Assembly (NCBI GenBank): GCA_016716745.1
Contig: JADJVD010000001.1
Span: 310,001 to 374,000, forward strand
DNA length: 64,000 nt
Direction of reading: 5' to 3'
From: Hyphomicrobiales bacterium
GTDB lineage: Bacteria; Pseudomonadota; Alphaproteobacteria; Rhizobiales; Beijerinckiaceae
Part shown: in pieces, positions 36,018 to 44,291 of the stretch
How the letters are laid out: each line of letters begins with the position of its first letter
Numbering within the stretch: the stretch's first letter is position 1
Notes under the pieces: model-generated
The model's database searches: none
Told to the model about the DNA's origin: nothing
What the model saw: the letters and a program-made list of their open reading frames with translations, nothing else
Made by a program: the position numbers and the translations under genes

Positions 36018-37063
36018 CAGCCGCCGACGGCCTTCAGGAAGAAGCTCGCGTCGAACAGCGCGTCGAGCGGGGCCTCCTCCTTCAGCGAACCGAGCTTGAC
36101 CTGATAGGCCTGCATCGCCTTCGACGGGCCGACGATGACGCGCGGATCGGCGACGAATTTCGAGGCCGGCGAGCGCAGCGCGTCGGCGATCAGCGCCGCG
36201 TCGACGAGCCCCTTGCCGAGGCTGGCGGCGACGTGCGGCGCCACCTTCGGCACGTCCTTGCCGAGAAGATCGACGGCCTTGACGAGGCCGGAGACGAGCG
36301 ACTGGACGGCCGCCCCCTCCTTGCCGGCGAAGGCGCCGGAGACGGCGACGACGGTGCCGGGCTGGCCGGGAAACATCTCGTCGCCCGAGGCGACGAGCTT
36401 CACGCGCGGATTGCGCTTCTGGATGATGGTGAGGGCGGGCTCGCGCACCGTGCCGCCCTCCACCGCGTCCGACAGGATCGCCTGCTGCGTCGCGTCGATG
36501 CCCATCGGCGCGATCTCGACGTCCTCCCTGGCGACTTTCGCCACTTCCCACAGCCAGTATTGCAGCGTCGTATTCGGCACCGAGCCGGCCGGCTGGGTCG
36601 AGAGTTTGGCCGGCTTGCCGGCGGCGGCGCGATATTTGCGGAACGCCTCGGCGGGGGCGACGCCGGCGGCGAAATGCGCGGCGAGGCGGGGCGAGACGAC
36701 GAGCACGTTCTCGCCCGTCGCCGTGGCGGCCACCACCTTCACGTCGACGCCGCGGGCGCGCGCGACGCCAAGCGGGGCGACGCCGGCGACATAGACGTCG
36801 ACGGTGCCGGAGGCGAGCGCCTGGATCATGTTCGGGCCCGACTCGAAGGTCGTCACCGTCAGGTCGAGGCCGGCCTGCTTCAGCCAGCCCTCGCCCTCGG
36901 CGACGAACAGCGGCGCGGCGCCGACGATGGGAATGACGCCGACGCGCACCGGCGTGCGACGCGTCTGCGCCCGCGCGAAACCCGACGGCAGGAGCGCGGC
37001 AGGCAGGAGCGCGGCGGCGCCGGCGCCGGCGAGGAGGGCGCGGCGGTTGACGGGGGGGATCAT
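36017..37063 (-). CDS. ABC transporter substrate-binding protein (sulfonate/taurine/nitrate type)
   Basis: The 348-residue protein has a signal (RRALLAGAGAAALLPAALLP, with twin arginines) and the NMT1/TauA-like fold: RVGVIPIVGAAPLFVAEGEGWLKQAGLDL and FESGPNMIQALASGTVDVYVAG. It delivers ligand to the permease. The ligand may be a sulfonate, taurine or similar; the sequence alone does not tell. It is divergent from an Lrp regulator that may control it. Confidence 0.88.
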   Translation of the reverse strand: MIPPVNRRALLAGAGAAALLPAALLPSGFARAQTRRTPVRVGVIPIVGAAPLFVAEGEGWLKQAGLDLTVTTFESGPNMIQALASGTVDVYVAGVAPLGVARARGVDVKVVAATATGENVLVVSPRLAAHFAAGVAPAEAFRKYRAAAGKPAKLSTQPAGSVPNTTLQYWLWEVAKVAREDVEIAPMGIDATQQAILSDAVEGGTVREPALTIIQKRNPRVKLVASGDEMFPGQPGTVVAVSGAFAGKEGAAVQSLVSGLVKAVDLLGKDVPKVAPHVAASLGKGLVDAALIADALRSPASKFVADPRVIVGPSKAMQAYQVKLGSLKEEAPLDALFDASFFLKAVGG

Positions 37064-37106
37064 GACGGACGCTCCGGAGCGATGCGCAAGAGAAGGTTGC
37101 GTTAGG

Positions 37107-37121
37107 TAGAAAAAATTTCTA
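37107..37121. promoter_or_regulatory. Inverted repeat TAGAAA-N3-TTTCTA in the divergent spacer
   Basis: TAGAAA (37107-37112) and TTTCTA (37116-37121) form an AT-rich dyad between the ABC operon and the Lrp gene. TTTCTATG recurs at 37188-37195. It is a candidate Lrp operator. Confidence 0.4.
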
Positions 37122-37125
37122 TGAA

Positions 37126-37139
37126 CCGCAATATTGCGG
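37126..37139. promoter_or_regulatory. 14-base perfect palindrome CCGCAATATTGCGG
   Basis: The palindrome lies in the divergent spacer, about 60-75 bases from either start codon. Lrp/AsnC regulators bind such dyads, often several in a row. Inferred function only. Confidence 0.45.
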
Positions 37140-37192
37140 CGGCAAAACAGAAATTATTGCTGTCATGTCCGCAAGAACGAGGATATTTTTCT

Positions 37193-37687
37193 ATGCGCAG
37201 CGGCGTTCGGGAAATGGATCGCATCGACCGCAAGATTCTCGCCCTGCTGCAGGTCGACGCGACGCTGTCGCTGGCCGAGCTGTCGGACAAGGTGGGCCTG
37301 TCGCAGACGCCGTGCTGGAAGCGCATCCAGAAGCTCGAGCAGGACGGCGTGATCCTGTCGCGCGTCGCTCTGGTCTCGCCGGAGCGGATCGGCCTCGGCC
37401 TCACCGTATTCGTGTCGATCGAGTCGCCGGACCATTCGCAGGCCTGGATCGCGCGCTTTTCGGCGGCGGTCGAGGCGATGCCGGAGGTGATGGACGTCTA
37501 CCGGATGGCCGGCGACGTCGACTACATGCTGCGCGTCGTGGTGGCGGACATGGCCGAGTACGACCGCTTCTACAAGCGGCTGATCGGCGAGTTCCCGATG
37601 AAGAACGTCAGCTCGCGCTTCGCCATGGAGCGGGTGAAGTCGACCACCGCCTACGCGCTGCGCGAACCCGATCAGGCTGGCCGGTAG
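37193..37687 (+). CDS. Lrp/AsnC-family transcriptional regulator
   Basis: The 164-residue protein has the AsnC helix-turn-helix (MDRIDRKILALLQVDATLSL, then AELSDKVGLSQTPCWKRI) and a RAM effector domain (VMDVYRMAGDVDYMLRVVV). GAGGA precedes ATG 37193 by about 9 bases; ATG 37214 is a shorter option. It is divergent from the ABC importer, so it may respond to an amino-acid or sulfonate signal. Confidence 0.9.
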   Translation: MRSGVREMDRIDRKILALLQVDATLSLAELSDKVGLSQTPCWKRIQKLEQDGVILSRVALVSPERIGLGLTVFVSIESPDHSQAWIARFSAAVEAMPEVMDVYRMAGDVDYMLRVVVADMAEYDRFYKRLIGEFPMKNVSSRFAMERVKSTTAYALREPDQAGR

Positions 37688-38292
37688 GGCGCGCGGCCGG
37701 AGGCGAGCGCGTCCGCCAGCAGGGCCAGCCGGTCCTGCCCCCAGAACACCTCGCCGTCGAGGACATAGGAGGGCGAGCCGAACACGTCGGCCGCCAGCGC
37801 CGCGCGCTCGTTGCGGGCGTAGGCCTCGCCGATTTCGACCGACTGCGCCCGCGCCAGAACGGCGTCGGGATCGCGCCCGGCCGCCGCCACGCAGGCGGCG
37901 AGCGTCGCCGGATCGGCGAGATCGCGCTCCTCGACGAAGGCGGCCGCGAACGCGGCGCGGACATAGGCGTCGCAGGCCGCCGCATCGTCGGCGAGGACGA
38001 CGGCGACGCGGTCGGGCGGCGCGGGATCGAACGGAACGTGCCTGGGCGCCAGCACGAGCGGCAGGCCGCGCGCGGCGCGCCAGCGTTGCAGATCGACGAG
38101 GCGATAGCGCTGGCGCACGGGGTGGCGGCGCGGCAGCGGCAGGCCGCCGGTCTGGTCGAACAGATCGCGCAGGAACACCGGCCTGAACGCCACCCGCGCG
38201 TCCTGAGCGGCCGCGATCCGCATGAACTCGGCGTGGCCGAGATAGGCCCAGGGCGAGGCGAGCGAGAAATAATAGTCGACCTGCCGGCCCAT
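37672..38292 (-). CDS. 2-hydroxychromene-2-carboxylate isomerase-like (DsbA/GST-kappa family)
   Basis: The 206-residue protein begins QVDYYFSLASPWAYLGH, the glutathione-binding start of the GST-kappa/NahD fold, where the conserved Ser is the catalytic nucleophile. VFGSPSYVLDGEVFWGQDRL is the cis-proline region. The enzymes isomerise hydroxychromene carboxylates in naphthalene degradation or act as glutathione transferases. No aromatic catabolic genes are nearby, so its role is uncertain. It overlaps the lrp end by 16 bases. Confidence 0.85.
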   Translation of the reverse strand: MGRQVDYYFSLASPWAYLGHAEFMRIAAAQDARVAFRPVFLRDLFDQTGGLPLPRRHPVRQRYRLVDLQRWRAARGLPLVLAPRHVPFDPAPPDRVAVVLADDAAACDAYVRAAFAAAFVEERDLADPATLAACVAAAGRDPDAVLARAQSVEIGEAYARNERAALAADVFGSPSYVLDGEVFWGQDRLALLADALASGRAPYRPA

Positions 38293-38303
38293 CGCCCGCT
38301 CCC

Positions 38304-39674
38304 TCAGTAGACGGCCTCGTCGAAGGCGGGCTCGACCGAGCCGCCCCACGGGCCGTTGAACCTGTCGACGAGATCCTGCGCGTTGACGCGGCCGGTCTCG
38401 ACGATGCGCTCCAGCGGTTCGAGAAAGCGCGTCTCGTCGCGGCCCTGGCTGTCGAGGCGACGGCGCGCGGCGAGGCCGGCGCGGGCGAGCGCGACGACCT
38501 CGCGCGCGACCTCGCGCAAGCTTCGGCCGCGAATTTGTGCGTCGAGGGCCAGACGCGGAACGTCGTCGCGCAGCGTCTGGCGCTCGGCGGCGCTCCAGCC
38601 CTTGACCAGATCCCACGCGGCGTCGAGCGAGGGCTGGTGATAGTAGAGCCCGACGAACAGCGCCGGCATGGAGCAGATCATCCGGTTGCCGCCGACGTCG
38701 CATCCCCGCATTTCGAGATACCGCTTCAGCCGCACCTCGGGGAAGATCGTCGAGAGATGATTGGCCCAGTCGGAGATGGTGGCGCGCTCGCCCGGCATCT
38801 GCGGCAGGCGCCCGGCCAGCAGGTCGCGGAACGACGCGCCGGTCACGTCGTGATAGACGTCGCCGCGCTTGACGAAATACATCGGCACGTCGAGCGCGTA
38901 ATCGACGTAACGCTCGAAGCCCATGCCGTCCTCGAAGGCGAAGGGCAGCATGCCGGCGCGGGCGTTGTCGGTGTCGCGCCAGATTTCCGAGCGCATCGAC
39001 AGGAAGCCGTTGAGCTTGCCGTCGGTGAAAGGCGAATTGGCGTAGAGGGCGGTCGCCACCGGCTGCAGCGCCACACCGACGCGCAGCTTGCGCACCATGT
39101 CGGCCTCGCTCGAGAAGTCGAGATTGGCCTGCACGGTGGCGGTGCGGAACATCATGTCGAGACCATACGAGCCGACCTTCGGCATGTAGGCCGACATGAT
39201 GCGGTAGCGGCCCTTGGGCATGACGGGCGTCTCAGCGCGCGTCCATTTCGGGCTCATGCCGAGGGATAGAAATCCGATGCCGAGCGGCTCGGCGATCTCC
39301 TTGATCTGGGCGAGATGGGCGTTCAACTCGGAACAGGTCTGGTGGATCGTCTGCACCGGCGCGCCGGACAGCTCGAACTGCCCGCCGGGCTCGAGCGAGA
39401 TCGCCCCGCCGCCCGTCACGTCGAGGAGGCCGATGATCGTCTCCCCCTCCATGATCGGCTCCCAGCCGAGCAGGCCCTGCATGCCTTCGAGCAGCGCGCG
39501 CACGCCGCGCGGCCCGGCATAGGGCACGGGGACGTTGCCCGCCTTGTAGAAGGGAACCTTCTCGTGCTCCGTGCCGACGCGGAAGCGGTCCGGGCTCTTG
39601 TTCCCCTTTTCGAGCCAGGCGACGAGATCGTCGCGCCCCTCGATCGTCGTGGCGTCGGTGACGTCGCGCGCCAT
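38304..39674 (-). CDS. gshA: Glutamate-cysteine ligase, plant/alphaproteobacterial type
   Basis: The 456-residue protein matches the GshA class 2 (plant type): RVGTEHEKVPFY, GGGAISLEPGGQFELSGAP (glutamate and metal site) and MMFRTATVQANLDF. The first, ATP-dependent step of glutathione synthesis joins glutamate and cysteine. It ends 11 bases before the isomerase start on the same strand, an operon-like spacing. Confidence 0.93.
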   Translation of the reverse strand: MARDVTDATTIEGRDDLVAWLEKGNKSPDRFRVGTEHEKVPFYKAGNVPVPYAGPRGVRALLEGMQGLLGWEPIMEGETIIGLLDVTGGGAISLEPGGQFELSGAPVQTIHQTCSELNAHLAQIKEIAEPLGIGFLSLGMSPKWTRAETPVMPKGRYRIMSAYMPKVGSYGLDMMFRTATVQANLDFSSEADMVRKLRVGVALQPVATALYANSPFTDGKLNGFLSMRSEIWRDTDNARAGMLPFAFEDGMGFERYVDYALDVPMYFVKRGDVYHDVTGASFRDLLAGRLPQMPGERATISDWANHLSTIFPEVRLKRYLEMRGCDVGGNRMICSMPALFVGLYYHQPSLDAAWDLVKGWSAAERQTLRDDVPRLALDAQIRGRSLREVAREVVALARAGLAARRRLDSQGRDETRFLEPLERIVETGRVNAQDLVDRFNGPWGGSVEPAFDEAVY

Positions 39675-39793
39675 GCAGCCCCCTCCTCGCGCTTAACCCG
39701 TCCGCGCCTTCCCGGTTGCGGCCGCCGCCGCTTGCGGTAGATAGTCGCCGCCGTCCGCACTGGCAAATCAGGCGGCGCAAGGGAGACGCCACG

Positions 39794-40435
39794 GTGCGGG
39801 TGAAAATCTGCGGGCTCACGACGGCGCCGACGCTCGAGGCGGCGCTCTCGGCGGGCGCCGACATGGTCGGCTTCGTCTTTTTTCCCAAGAGTCCCCGACA
39901 TTTGAGGCTGGCGGCGGCGCCCGAGCTGGCGGCGATGGCGCGCGGCAAGGCCGAGATCGTCGCGCTGATGGTCGATCCCGACGACGCCATGCTCGACATG
40001 GTCACGGCGGCGCTCGGCCCCGACCTTCTGCAGCTGCACGGCAAGGAGAGCCCGGAGCGGGTCCGCCAGATCCGCGACCGCGTCCGCCGTCCGGTCATGA
40101 AGGCGCTCGGCGTGGCGAGCGCCGCCGACCTCGCCCCCGTCGCCGCCTACGCCGAGGCGGCCGACCGCCTGCTGATCGACGCCAAACCGCCGGCCGGCGC
40201 GGCCCTGCCCGGCGGCAACGGCGTCGCCTTCGACTGGCGGCTGGTGAAGGGGTTCGCGCCGAAGCGGCCCTGGCTGCTCTCGGGCGGGCTCGGCCCCGGC
40301 AATGTCGCCGAGGCGATCCGCCTGACGAACGCGCCGGGCGTCGACGTGTCGTCCGGAGTCGAGCGCGCGCCGGGAGTCAAGGACGAGGCGATGATCGCCG
40401 CCTTCGTCGCGGCCGCGCGGGGCGCGGCGGCGTGA
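39794..40435 (+). CDS. trpF: Phosphoribosylanthranilate isomerase TrpF
   Basis: The 213-residue protein begins VRVKICGLTTAPTLEAAL, where the cysteine in KICG is the catalytic base, and ends with LLSGGLGPGNVAEAI and VDVSSGVERAPGVKD, the phosphate-binding loops. It catalyses the isomerisation of phosphoribosylanthranilate in tryptophan synthesis. AAGGGAG precedes GTG 39794. trpB, which commonly follows, is absent; fabI follows instead. Confidence 0.95.
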   Translation: MRVKICGLTTAPTLEAALSAGADMVGFVFFPKSPRHLRLAAAPELAAMARGKAEIVALMVDPDDAMLDMVTAALGPDLLQLHGKESPERVRQIRDRVRRPVMKALGVASAADLAPVAAYAEAADRLLIDAKPPAGAALPGGNGVAFDWRLVKGFAPKRPWLLSGGLGPGNVAEAIRLTNAPGVDVSSGVERAPGVKDEAMIAAFVAAARGAAA

Positions 40436-40470
40436 CGTGCGGAGGACCGCGCGCGACGCGCGGCGGGGCG

Positions 40471-40508
40471 CGCGTGAAATGATCCGCAATCATTCGTGAT
40501 TTCACGCG
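40471..40508. promoter_or_regulatory. 10-base inverted repeat upstream of fabI, candidate operator
   Basis: CGCGTGAAAT (40471-40480) and ATTTCACGCG (40499-40508) are perfect complements around an 18-base spacer. GATTTCACG recurs at 40561-40569, over the fabI start codon. A second dyad, CGAACG-A-CGTTCG, lies at 40543-40555. These repeated elements suggest a regulator binding the fabI leader; identity unknown. Confidence 0.5.
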
Positions 40509-40568
40509 GCGGGCCGATCGCGGGAGAAGGCGCGCTGATTTGCGAACGACGTTCGGAGACGATTTCAC

Positions 40569-41372
40569 GTGCTGATGAAGGGAAAACGCGGCCTGATCAT
40601 GGGCGTGGCCAACGGCCACTCGATCGCCTGGGGCATCGCCGAGGCCGCTGCGAAACAGGGCGCCGAGCTCGCCTTCACCTATCAGGGCGAGGCGCTGGGC
40701 AAGCGGGTGAAGCCGCTGGCCGAGCAGCTCGGCTCGAAGCTCGTGCTGCCCTGCGACGTGGAGGACCTCGCCAGCGTCGATGCCTGTTTCGAGACGCTGA
40801 GGCGCGAATGGGGCGGGCTCGACTTCCTCGTCCACGCCATCGGCTTCTCCGACAAGAACGAGCTGAAGGGCCGCTACGCCGACACGACGCGCGAGAACTT
40901 CTCGCGCACGATGGTGATCTCCTGCTTCTCCTTCACCGAGGTCGCCAAGCGCGCGGCCGAGCTGATGAGCGCCGGCGGCTCGATGATCACGCTCACCTAT
41001 GGCGGCTCCAGCCGCGTGATGCCGAACTACAACGTGATGGGCGTCGCCAAGGCCGCGCTCGAGGCGTCGGTGCGGTATCTGGCGGCCGATTTCGGGCCGC
41101 AGGGGATTCGCGTCAACGCGCTCTCGCCCGGCCCGGTGCGCACGCTGGCGGGCGCCGGCATCACCGGGGCGCGCGCCATGTACGCGTTCATGCACGCCCA
41201 TTCGCCGCTGCGCAAATCGGTGACGATCGAGGAGATCGGCGGTTCGGCCGTCTACTTCCTGTCCGATCTCTCGGCGGGCGTGACCGGCGAGGTTCATCAC
41301 ATCGACGCCGGCTACAACATCATCTCGATGCCCCGGCCCGAGGATCTGAAAAACGGCGACGAGGGCGCCTGA
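40569..41372 (+). CDS. fabI: Enoyl-ACP reductase FabI
   Basis: The 267-residue protein is a short-chain dehydrogenase-fold enoyl-ACP reductase: GLIMGVANGHSIAWGIA (NADH site), then YNVMGVAKAAL with the Tyr-X6-Lys catalytic pair of FabI. It reduces the enoyl-ACP double bond in fatty acid elongation. GGAG lies 10 bases before GTG 40569. The coding region ends at 41372 within a hairpin GGGCGCC-TGA-GGCGCCC. Confidence 0.93.
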   Translation: MLMKGKRGLIMGVANGHSIAWGIAEAAAKQGAELAFTYQGEALGKRVKPLAEQLGSKLVLPCDVEDLASVDACFETLRREWGGLDFLVHAIGFSDKNELKGRYADTTRENFSRTMVISCFSFTEVAKRAAELMSAGGSMITLTYGGSSRVMPNYNVMGVAKAALEASVRYLAADFGPQGIRVNALSPGPVRTLAGAGITGARAMYAFMHAHSPLRKSVTIEEIGGSAVYFLSDLSAGVTGEVHHIDAGYNIISMPRPEDLKNGDEGA

Positions 41373-41379
41373 GGCGCCC
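41363..41379. repeat. Perfect hairpin spanning the fabI stop codon
   Basis: GGGCGCC (41363-41369), then TGA, then GGCGCCC (41373-41379). A 7-base GC stem lies between fabI and the convergent SMP-30 gene. No T-run follows, so termination is not proven. Confidence 0.4.
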
Positions 41380-41394
41380 CCGCCGGCGCGCCGC

Positions 41395-42618
41395 TCAACC
41401 CGGCGCGGCGCCCTGCGTGCTCAGATAGATCGCGTAGATCGACTGGCTGGCCGCCATGAACAGGCGGTTGCGCTTCGGCCCGCCGAAGCAGACGTTGCCG
41501 CACACCTCCGGCAGGCGGATGCGGCCGATCAGCTTGCCGCCCGGATTCCAGACCGTGACGCCGTTGTAGCCGACGGCGCGGCCGGCGTTGGACGAGGCCC
41601 AGAGATTGCCGTCGACGTCGCAGCGCAGCCCGTCCGGCCCGCAATTGACGCCGTCCACCATGCAGTTCGAGAACAGCTGGTGGTTGGCGAGCTTCATGTC
41701 GGGCGCCACGTCGAAGACATGGATGTCTCCCTTGCCGCCGGCGTGCTCGTCGCCCGGGCCCTTGCCGGTGGAGGCGACGTAGAGGCGGTTGTAGTCCGGC
41801 GAGAAGCACAGGCCGTTGGGATCGGGCACGGCGTCGTTGGCGATCACGACGTCGAGCCGGCCCGAGGGATCGAGGCGGTAGACCTGCGTCGGCAATTGCC
41901 GCACCGCCGCGCCGATCTCGGGCGGCTGGCCGAGCCGCGGATTGATGCGGCCCGCCCTGTTGGAGGGGCCGCCTTTCGCGTCGGGCGCGCCCTCGTAGAG
42001 CTGGCCGCCATAGGGCGGATCGGTGAACCAGTAGCTTCCATCGGGATGTTGCACGACGTCGTTGGGCGAGTTCAGCCGCTTGCCGCCGAAATTGTCGGCC
42101 AGCACCGTGACGGAGCCGTCGAGCTCGTAACGCACGAGGCGGCGCGTCAGGTGCTCGCAGGACAATTGCCGGCCCTGGAAGTCGAAGCTGTTGCCGTTGG
42201 AGTTGTTGGACGGCATGCGGAAGACGGAGACGTGGCCGTCGTCCTCGATCCAGCGCATCTGACGGTTGTTCGGAATGTCGCTCCAGACGAGGTAGCGCCC
42301 CTGCGCGCTCCACGCCGGGCCCTCGACCCAGAGCCCGCCCGTCCAGATCCGCTGGATGGCGCTGTTGACCTGCACCATGCCGTTGAAGGACGGATCGACG
42401 ACGACCACGTCGGGATCGCTGAAATAGGTGGTCGGGGCGCCGTTCGGCCCGAAGTCGCGCGGCGGCTGGCTCACCGTCGTCGGCGGCGCGACGGGGCCCG
42501 CGCCTTGCGCGAAGGCCTTGGGCGCGAGCGCGGCGGCGCCGGCCGCCCCCGCGGCGGCGCGCAGAACGGCGCGACGCGACGGCGCATGATCGTGTTCAGC
42601 CGCTGATGTCTTGGCCAT
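41395..42618 (-). CDS. SMP-30/gluconolactonase-like protein with Tat-type signal
   Basis: The 407-residue protein has a Tat-like signal (SRRAVLRAAAGAAGAAALAPKAFA) and a beta-propeller with SMP-30 features: GGLWVEGPAW (metal Glu), LNSPNDVVQHPDGSYWFTDPPYG and DPNGLCFSPDYNRLYVAST. The family hydrolyses sugar lactones with a divalent metal. Substrate is unknown. GGGAGGGA lies 6 bases before ATG 42618. It faces fabI and is divergent from the sugar-phosphate ABC operon. Confidence 0.85.
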   Translation of the reverse strand: MAKTSAAEHDHAPSRRAVLRAAAGAAGAAALAPKAFAQGAGPVAPPTTVSQPPRDFGPNGAPTTYFSDPDVVVVDPSFNGMVQVNSAIQRIWTGGLWVEGPAWSAQGRYLVWSDIPNNRQMRWIEDDGHVSVFRMPSNNSNGNSFDFQGRQLSCEHLTRRLVRYELDGSVTVLADNFGGKRLNSPNDVVQHPDGSYWFTDPPYGGQLYEGAPDAKGGPSNRAGRINPRLGQPPEIGAAVRQLPTQVYRLDPSGRLDVVIANDAVPDPNGLCFSPDYNRLYVASTGKGPGDEHAGGKGDIHVFDVAPDMKLANHQLFSNCMVDGVNCGPDGLRCDVDGNLWASSNAGRAVGYNGVTVWNPGGKLIGRIRLPEVCGNVCFGGPKRNRLFMAASQSIYAIYLSTQGAAPG

Positions 42619-42874
42619 GGCGGTCCCTCCCGAACCGCCCCCCAGCGCTGGCATGTCACGCCCCGCGCGCGGCCGCGTCAATGCGCACGGACGCGCGGCG
42701 GCGTTGCGCGGAGCGCCGGTCGCGGGCGCCGCGCCGCGGCGCAGCATGGGCGCGTCTTGCTCCCGTGTCGTCCTTCCGTCATTCTCCCGTCACGGACGCG
42801 CAATGGAGAGGGCGTAGCGGCGACGCTTCGCGCCACTTCCGATAAAGGGCGCGCTGGCTCAGGGAGAATTTTCG

Positions 42875-44191
42875 ATGACATTCCGTTCCGTTTTCGCCGC
42901 CGCGGCGCTGCTCGCGGGGACGTCGCACGCAGCCCTGGCGCAGACCGAGATCCAGTGGTGGCACGCGATGACCGGCGCCAACAACGACGTCGTCAACAAG
43001 CTCGCCGACGACTTCAACAAGTCGCAGAGCGAGTACAAGGTGGTCGCCTCCTACAAGGGCAGCTACGCCGACACGCTGAACGCCGGCATCGCCGCCTTCC
43101 GCGCCGGCAATGCGCCGCACATCCTGCAGGTGTTCGAGGTCGGCACCGCCTCGATGATGGGCGCGGGCAAGGCGATCAAGCCGGTCGCCGAACTGATGGC
43201 GGAGGCGGGCGAGAAGTTCGATCCGAAGTCGTATCTGCCCGCCGTCGCGGGCTATTATTCGACGGCGAAGGGCGAGTTGCTCTCCTTCCCGTTCAACTCC
43301 TCCTCCACCGTGATGTGGTACAACAAGGACGCCTTCAAGAAGGTGGGCCTCGATCCGAACGCGCCGCCGAAGACCTGGCCCGACCTGTTCGAGGCGGCCA
43401 AGAAACTGCAGGCCGCCGGCTACGCCAATTGCGGCTTCGCCACCGCCTGGATCACCTGGGTCAACATCGAGCAGTTCGCGGTCTGGCACAACACGCCGCT
43501 CGCCACCAAGGGCAACGGCATCGACGGGTTCGACACCGAGCTGACGATCAACAAGCCGCTGTTCGTCAAGCATCTGCAGAACCTCGTCGACCTGCAGAAG
43601 ACGAAGACCTTCGACTATTCCGGCCGCACCAATCAGGGCGAGGGGCGCTTCACCTCCGGCGAATGCCCGGTGATGATCACCTCGTCGGGCTTCTACGGCA
43701 ACGTGAAGGCCAACGCGAAGTTCGACTGGGCGAACGCGCCGATGCCCTATTATCCGGACGTGCCCGGCGCGCCGCAGAACTCCACGCTCGGCGGCGCCTC
43801 GCTGTGGGTGATGGGCGGCAAGCCGGCGGCCGAATACAAGGGCGTGGCGAAGTTCTTCACCTTCCTCTCCGACACCGACCGGCAGGCGGCGCTGCACACC
43901 GTCTCGGGCTATCTGCCGATCACCACGGCCGCCTACGAGAAGGTGAAGGCTTCCGGCTTCTACAAGGACAACCCCTATCTCGAGACGCCGCTGAAGGAGC
44001 TGACCAACAAGCCGCCGACCGAGAATTCGCGCGGCCTGCGCCTCGGCAATCTCGTGCAGATCCGCGACGTCTGGGCCGAGGAGATCGAGGACGCGCTCGC
44101 CGGCAAGAAGACTGCGCAAGCCGCGCTCGACTCGGCTGTGCAGCGCGGCAACCAGATGCTGCGCCAGTTCGAGCGCACGGTGCAGAAGTAG
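42875..44191 (+). CDS. ugpB: sn-Glycerol-3-phosphate ABC transporter substrate-binding protein UgpB
   Basis: The 438-residue protein has a signal (FRSVFAAAALLAGTSHAALAQ) and then TEIQWWHAMTGANNDVVNKLADDFN, the UgpB opening. Family segments include FPFNSSSTVMWYNKDAFKKVG, SGECPVMITSSG and SGYLPITTAAYEKVK. It captures glycerol-3-phosphate or its diesters in the periplasm. AGGGAGA precedes the ATG. Confidence 0.9.
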   Translation: MTFRSVFAAAALLAGTSHAALAQTEIQWWHAMTGANNDVVNKLADDFNKSQSEYKVVASYKGSYADTLNAGIAAFRAGNAPHILQVFEVGTASMMGAGKAIKPVAELMAEAGEKFDPKSYLPAVAGYYSTAKGELLSFPFNSSSTVMWYNKDAFKKVGLDPNAPPKTWPDLFEAAKKLQAAGYANCGFATAWITWVNIEQFAVWHNTPLATKGNGIDGFDTELTINKPLFVKHLQNLVDLQKTKTFDYSGRTNQGEGRFTSGECPVMITSSGFYGNVKANAKFDWANAPMPYYPDVPGAPQNSTLGGASLWVMGGKPAAEYKGVAKFFTFLSDTDRQAALHTVSGYLPITTAAYEKVKASGFYKDNPYLETPLKELTNKPPTENSRGLRLGNLVQIRDVWAEEIEDALAGKKTAQAALDSAVQRGNQMLRQFERTVQK

Positions 44192-44201
44192 GCCGACAAC
44201 C

Positions 44202-44231
44202 GAGGGCCGTCCGCTCCGGCGGGCGGCCCTC
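44202..44231 (+). terminator. Strong hairpin between ugpB and ugpA
   Basis: GAGGGCCGTCCGC (44202-44214) pairs with GCGGGCGGCCCTC (44219-44231), one G-T pair, across TCCG. Only a short T-run (GTTTC) follows about 6 bases later. This fits a stabilising or attenuating hairpin that gives more ugpB than downstream permease message. Confidence 0.6.
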
Positions 44232-44291
44232 GCGCCGTTTCGGGCGACGGGCGGGGCCGCCAAAGGGCGGGGCGACCAAGAGGCGGGGCAT

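Noticed and set aside
37672..37687. Overlap between lrp and the isomerase as an error
   Set aside because: Both ends are supported by normal family lengths. Short convergent overlaps are common in this window (for example tetR with rdgB, ptsN with glk).
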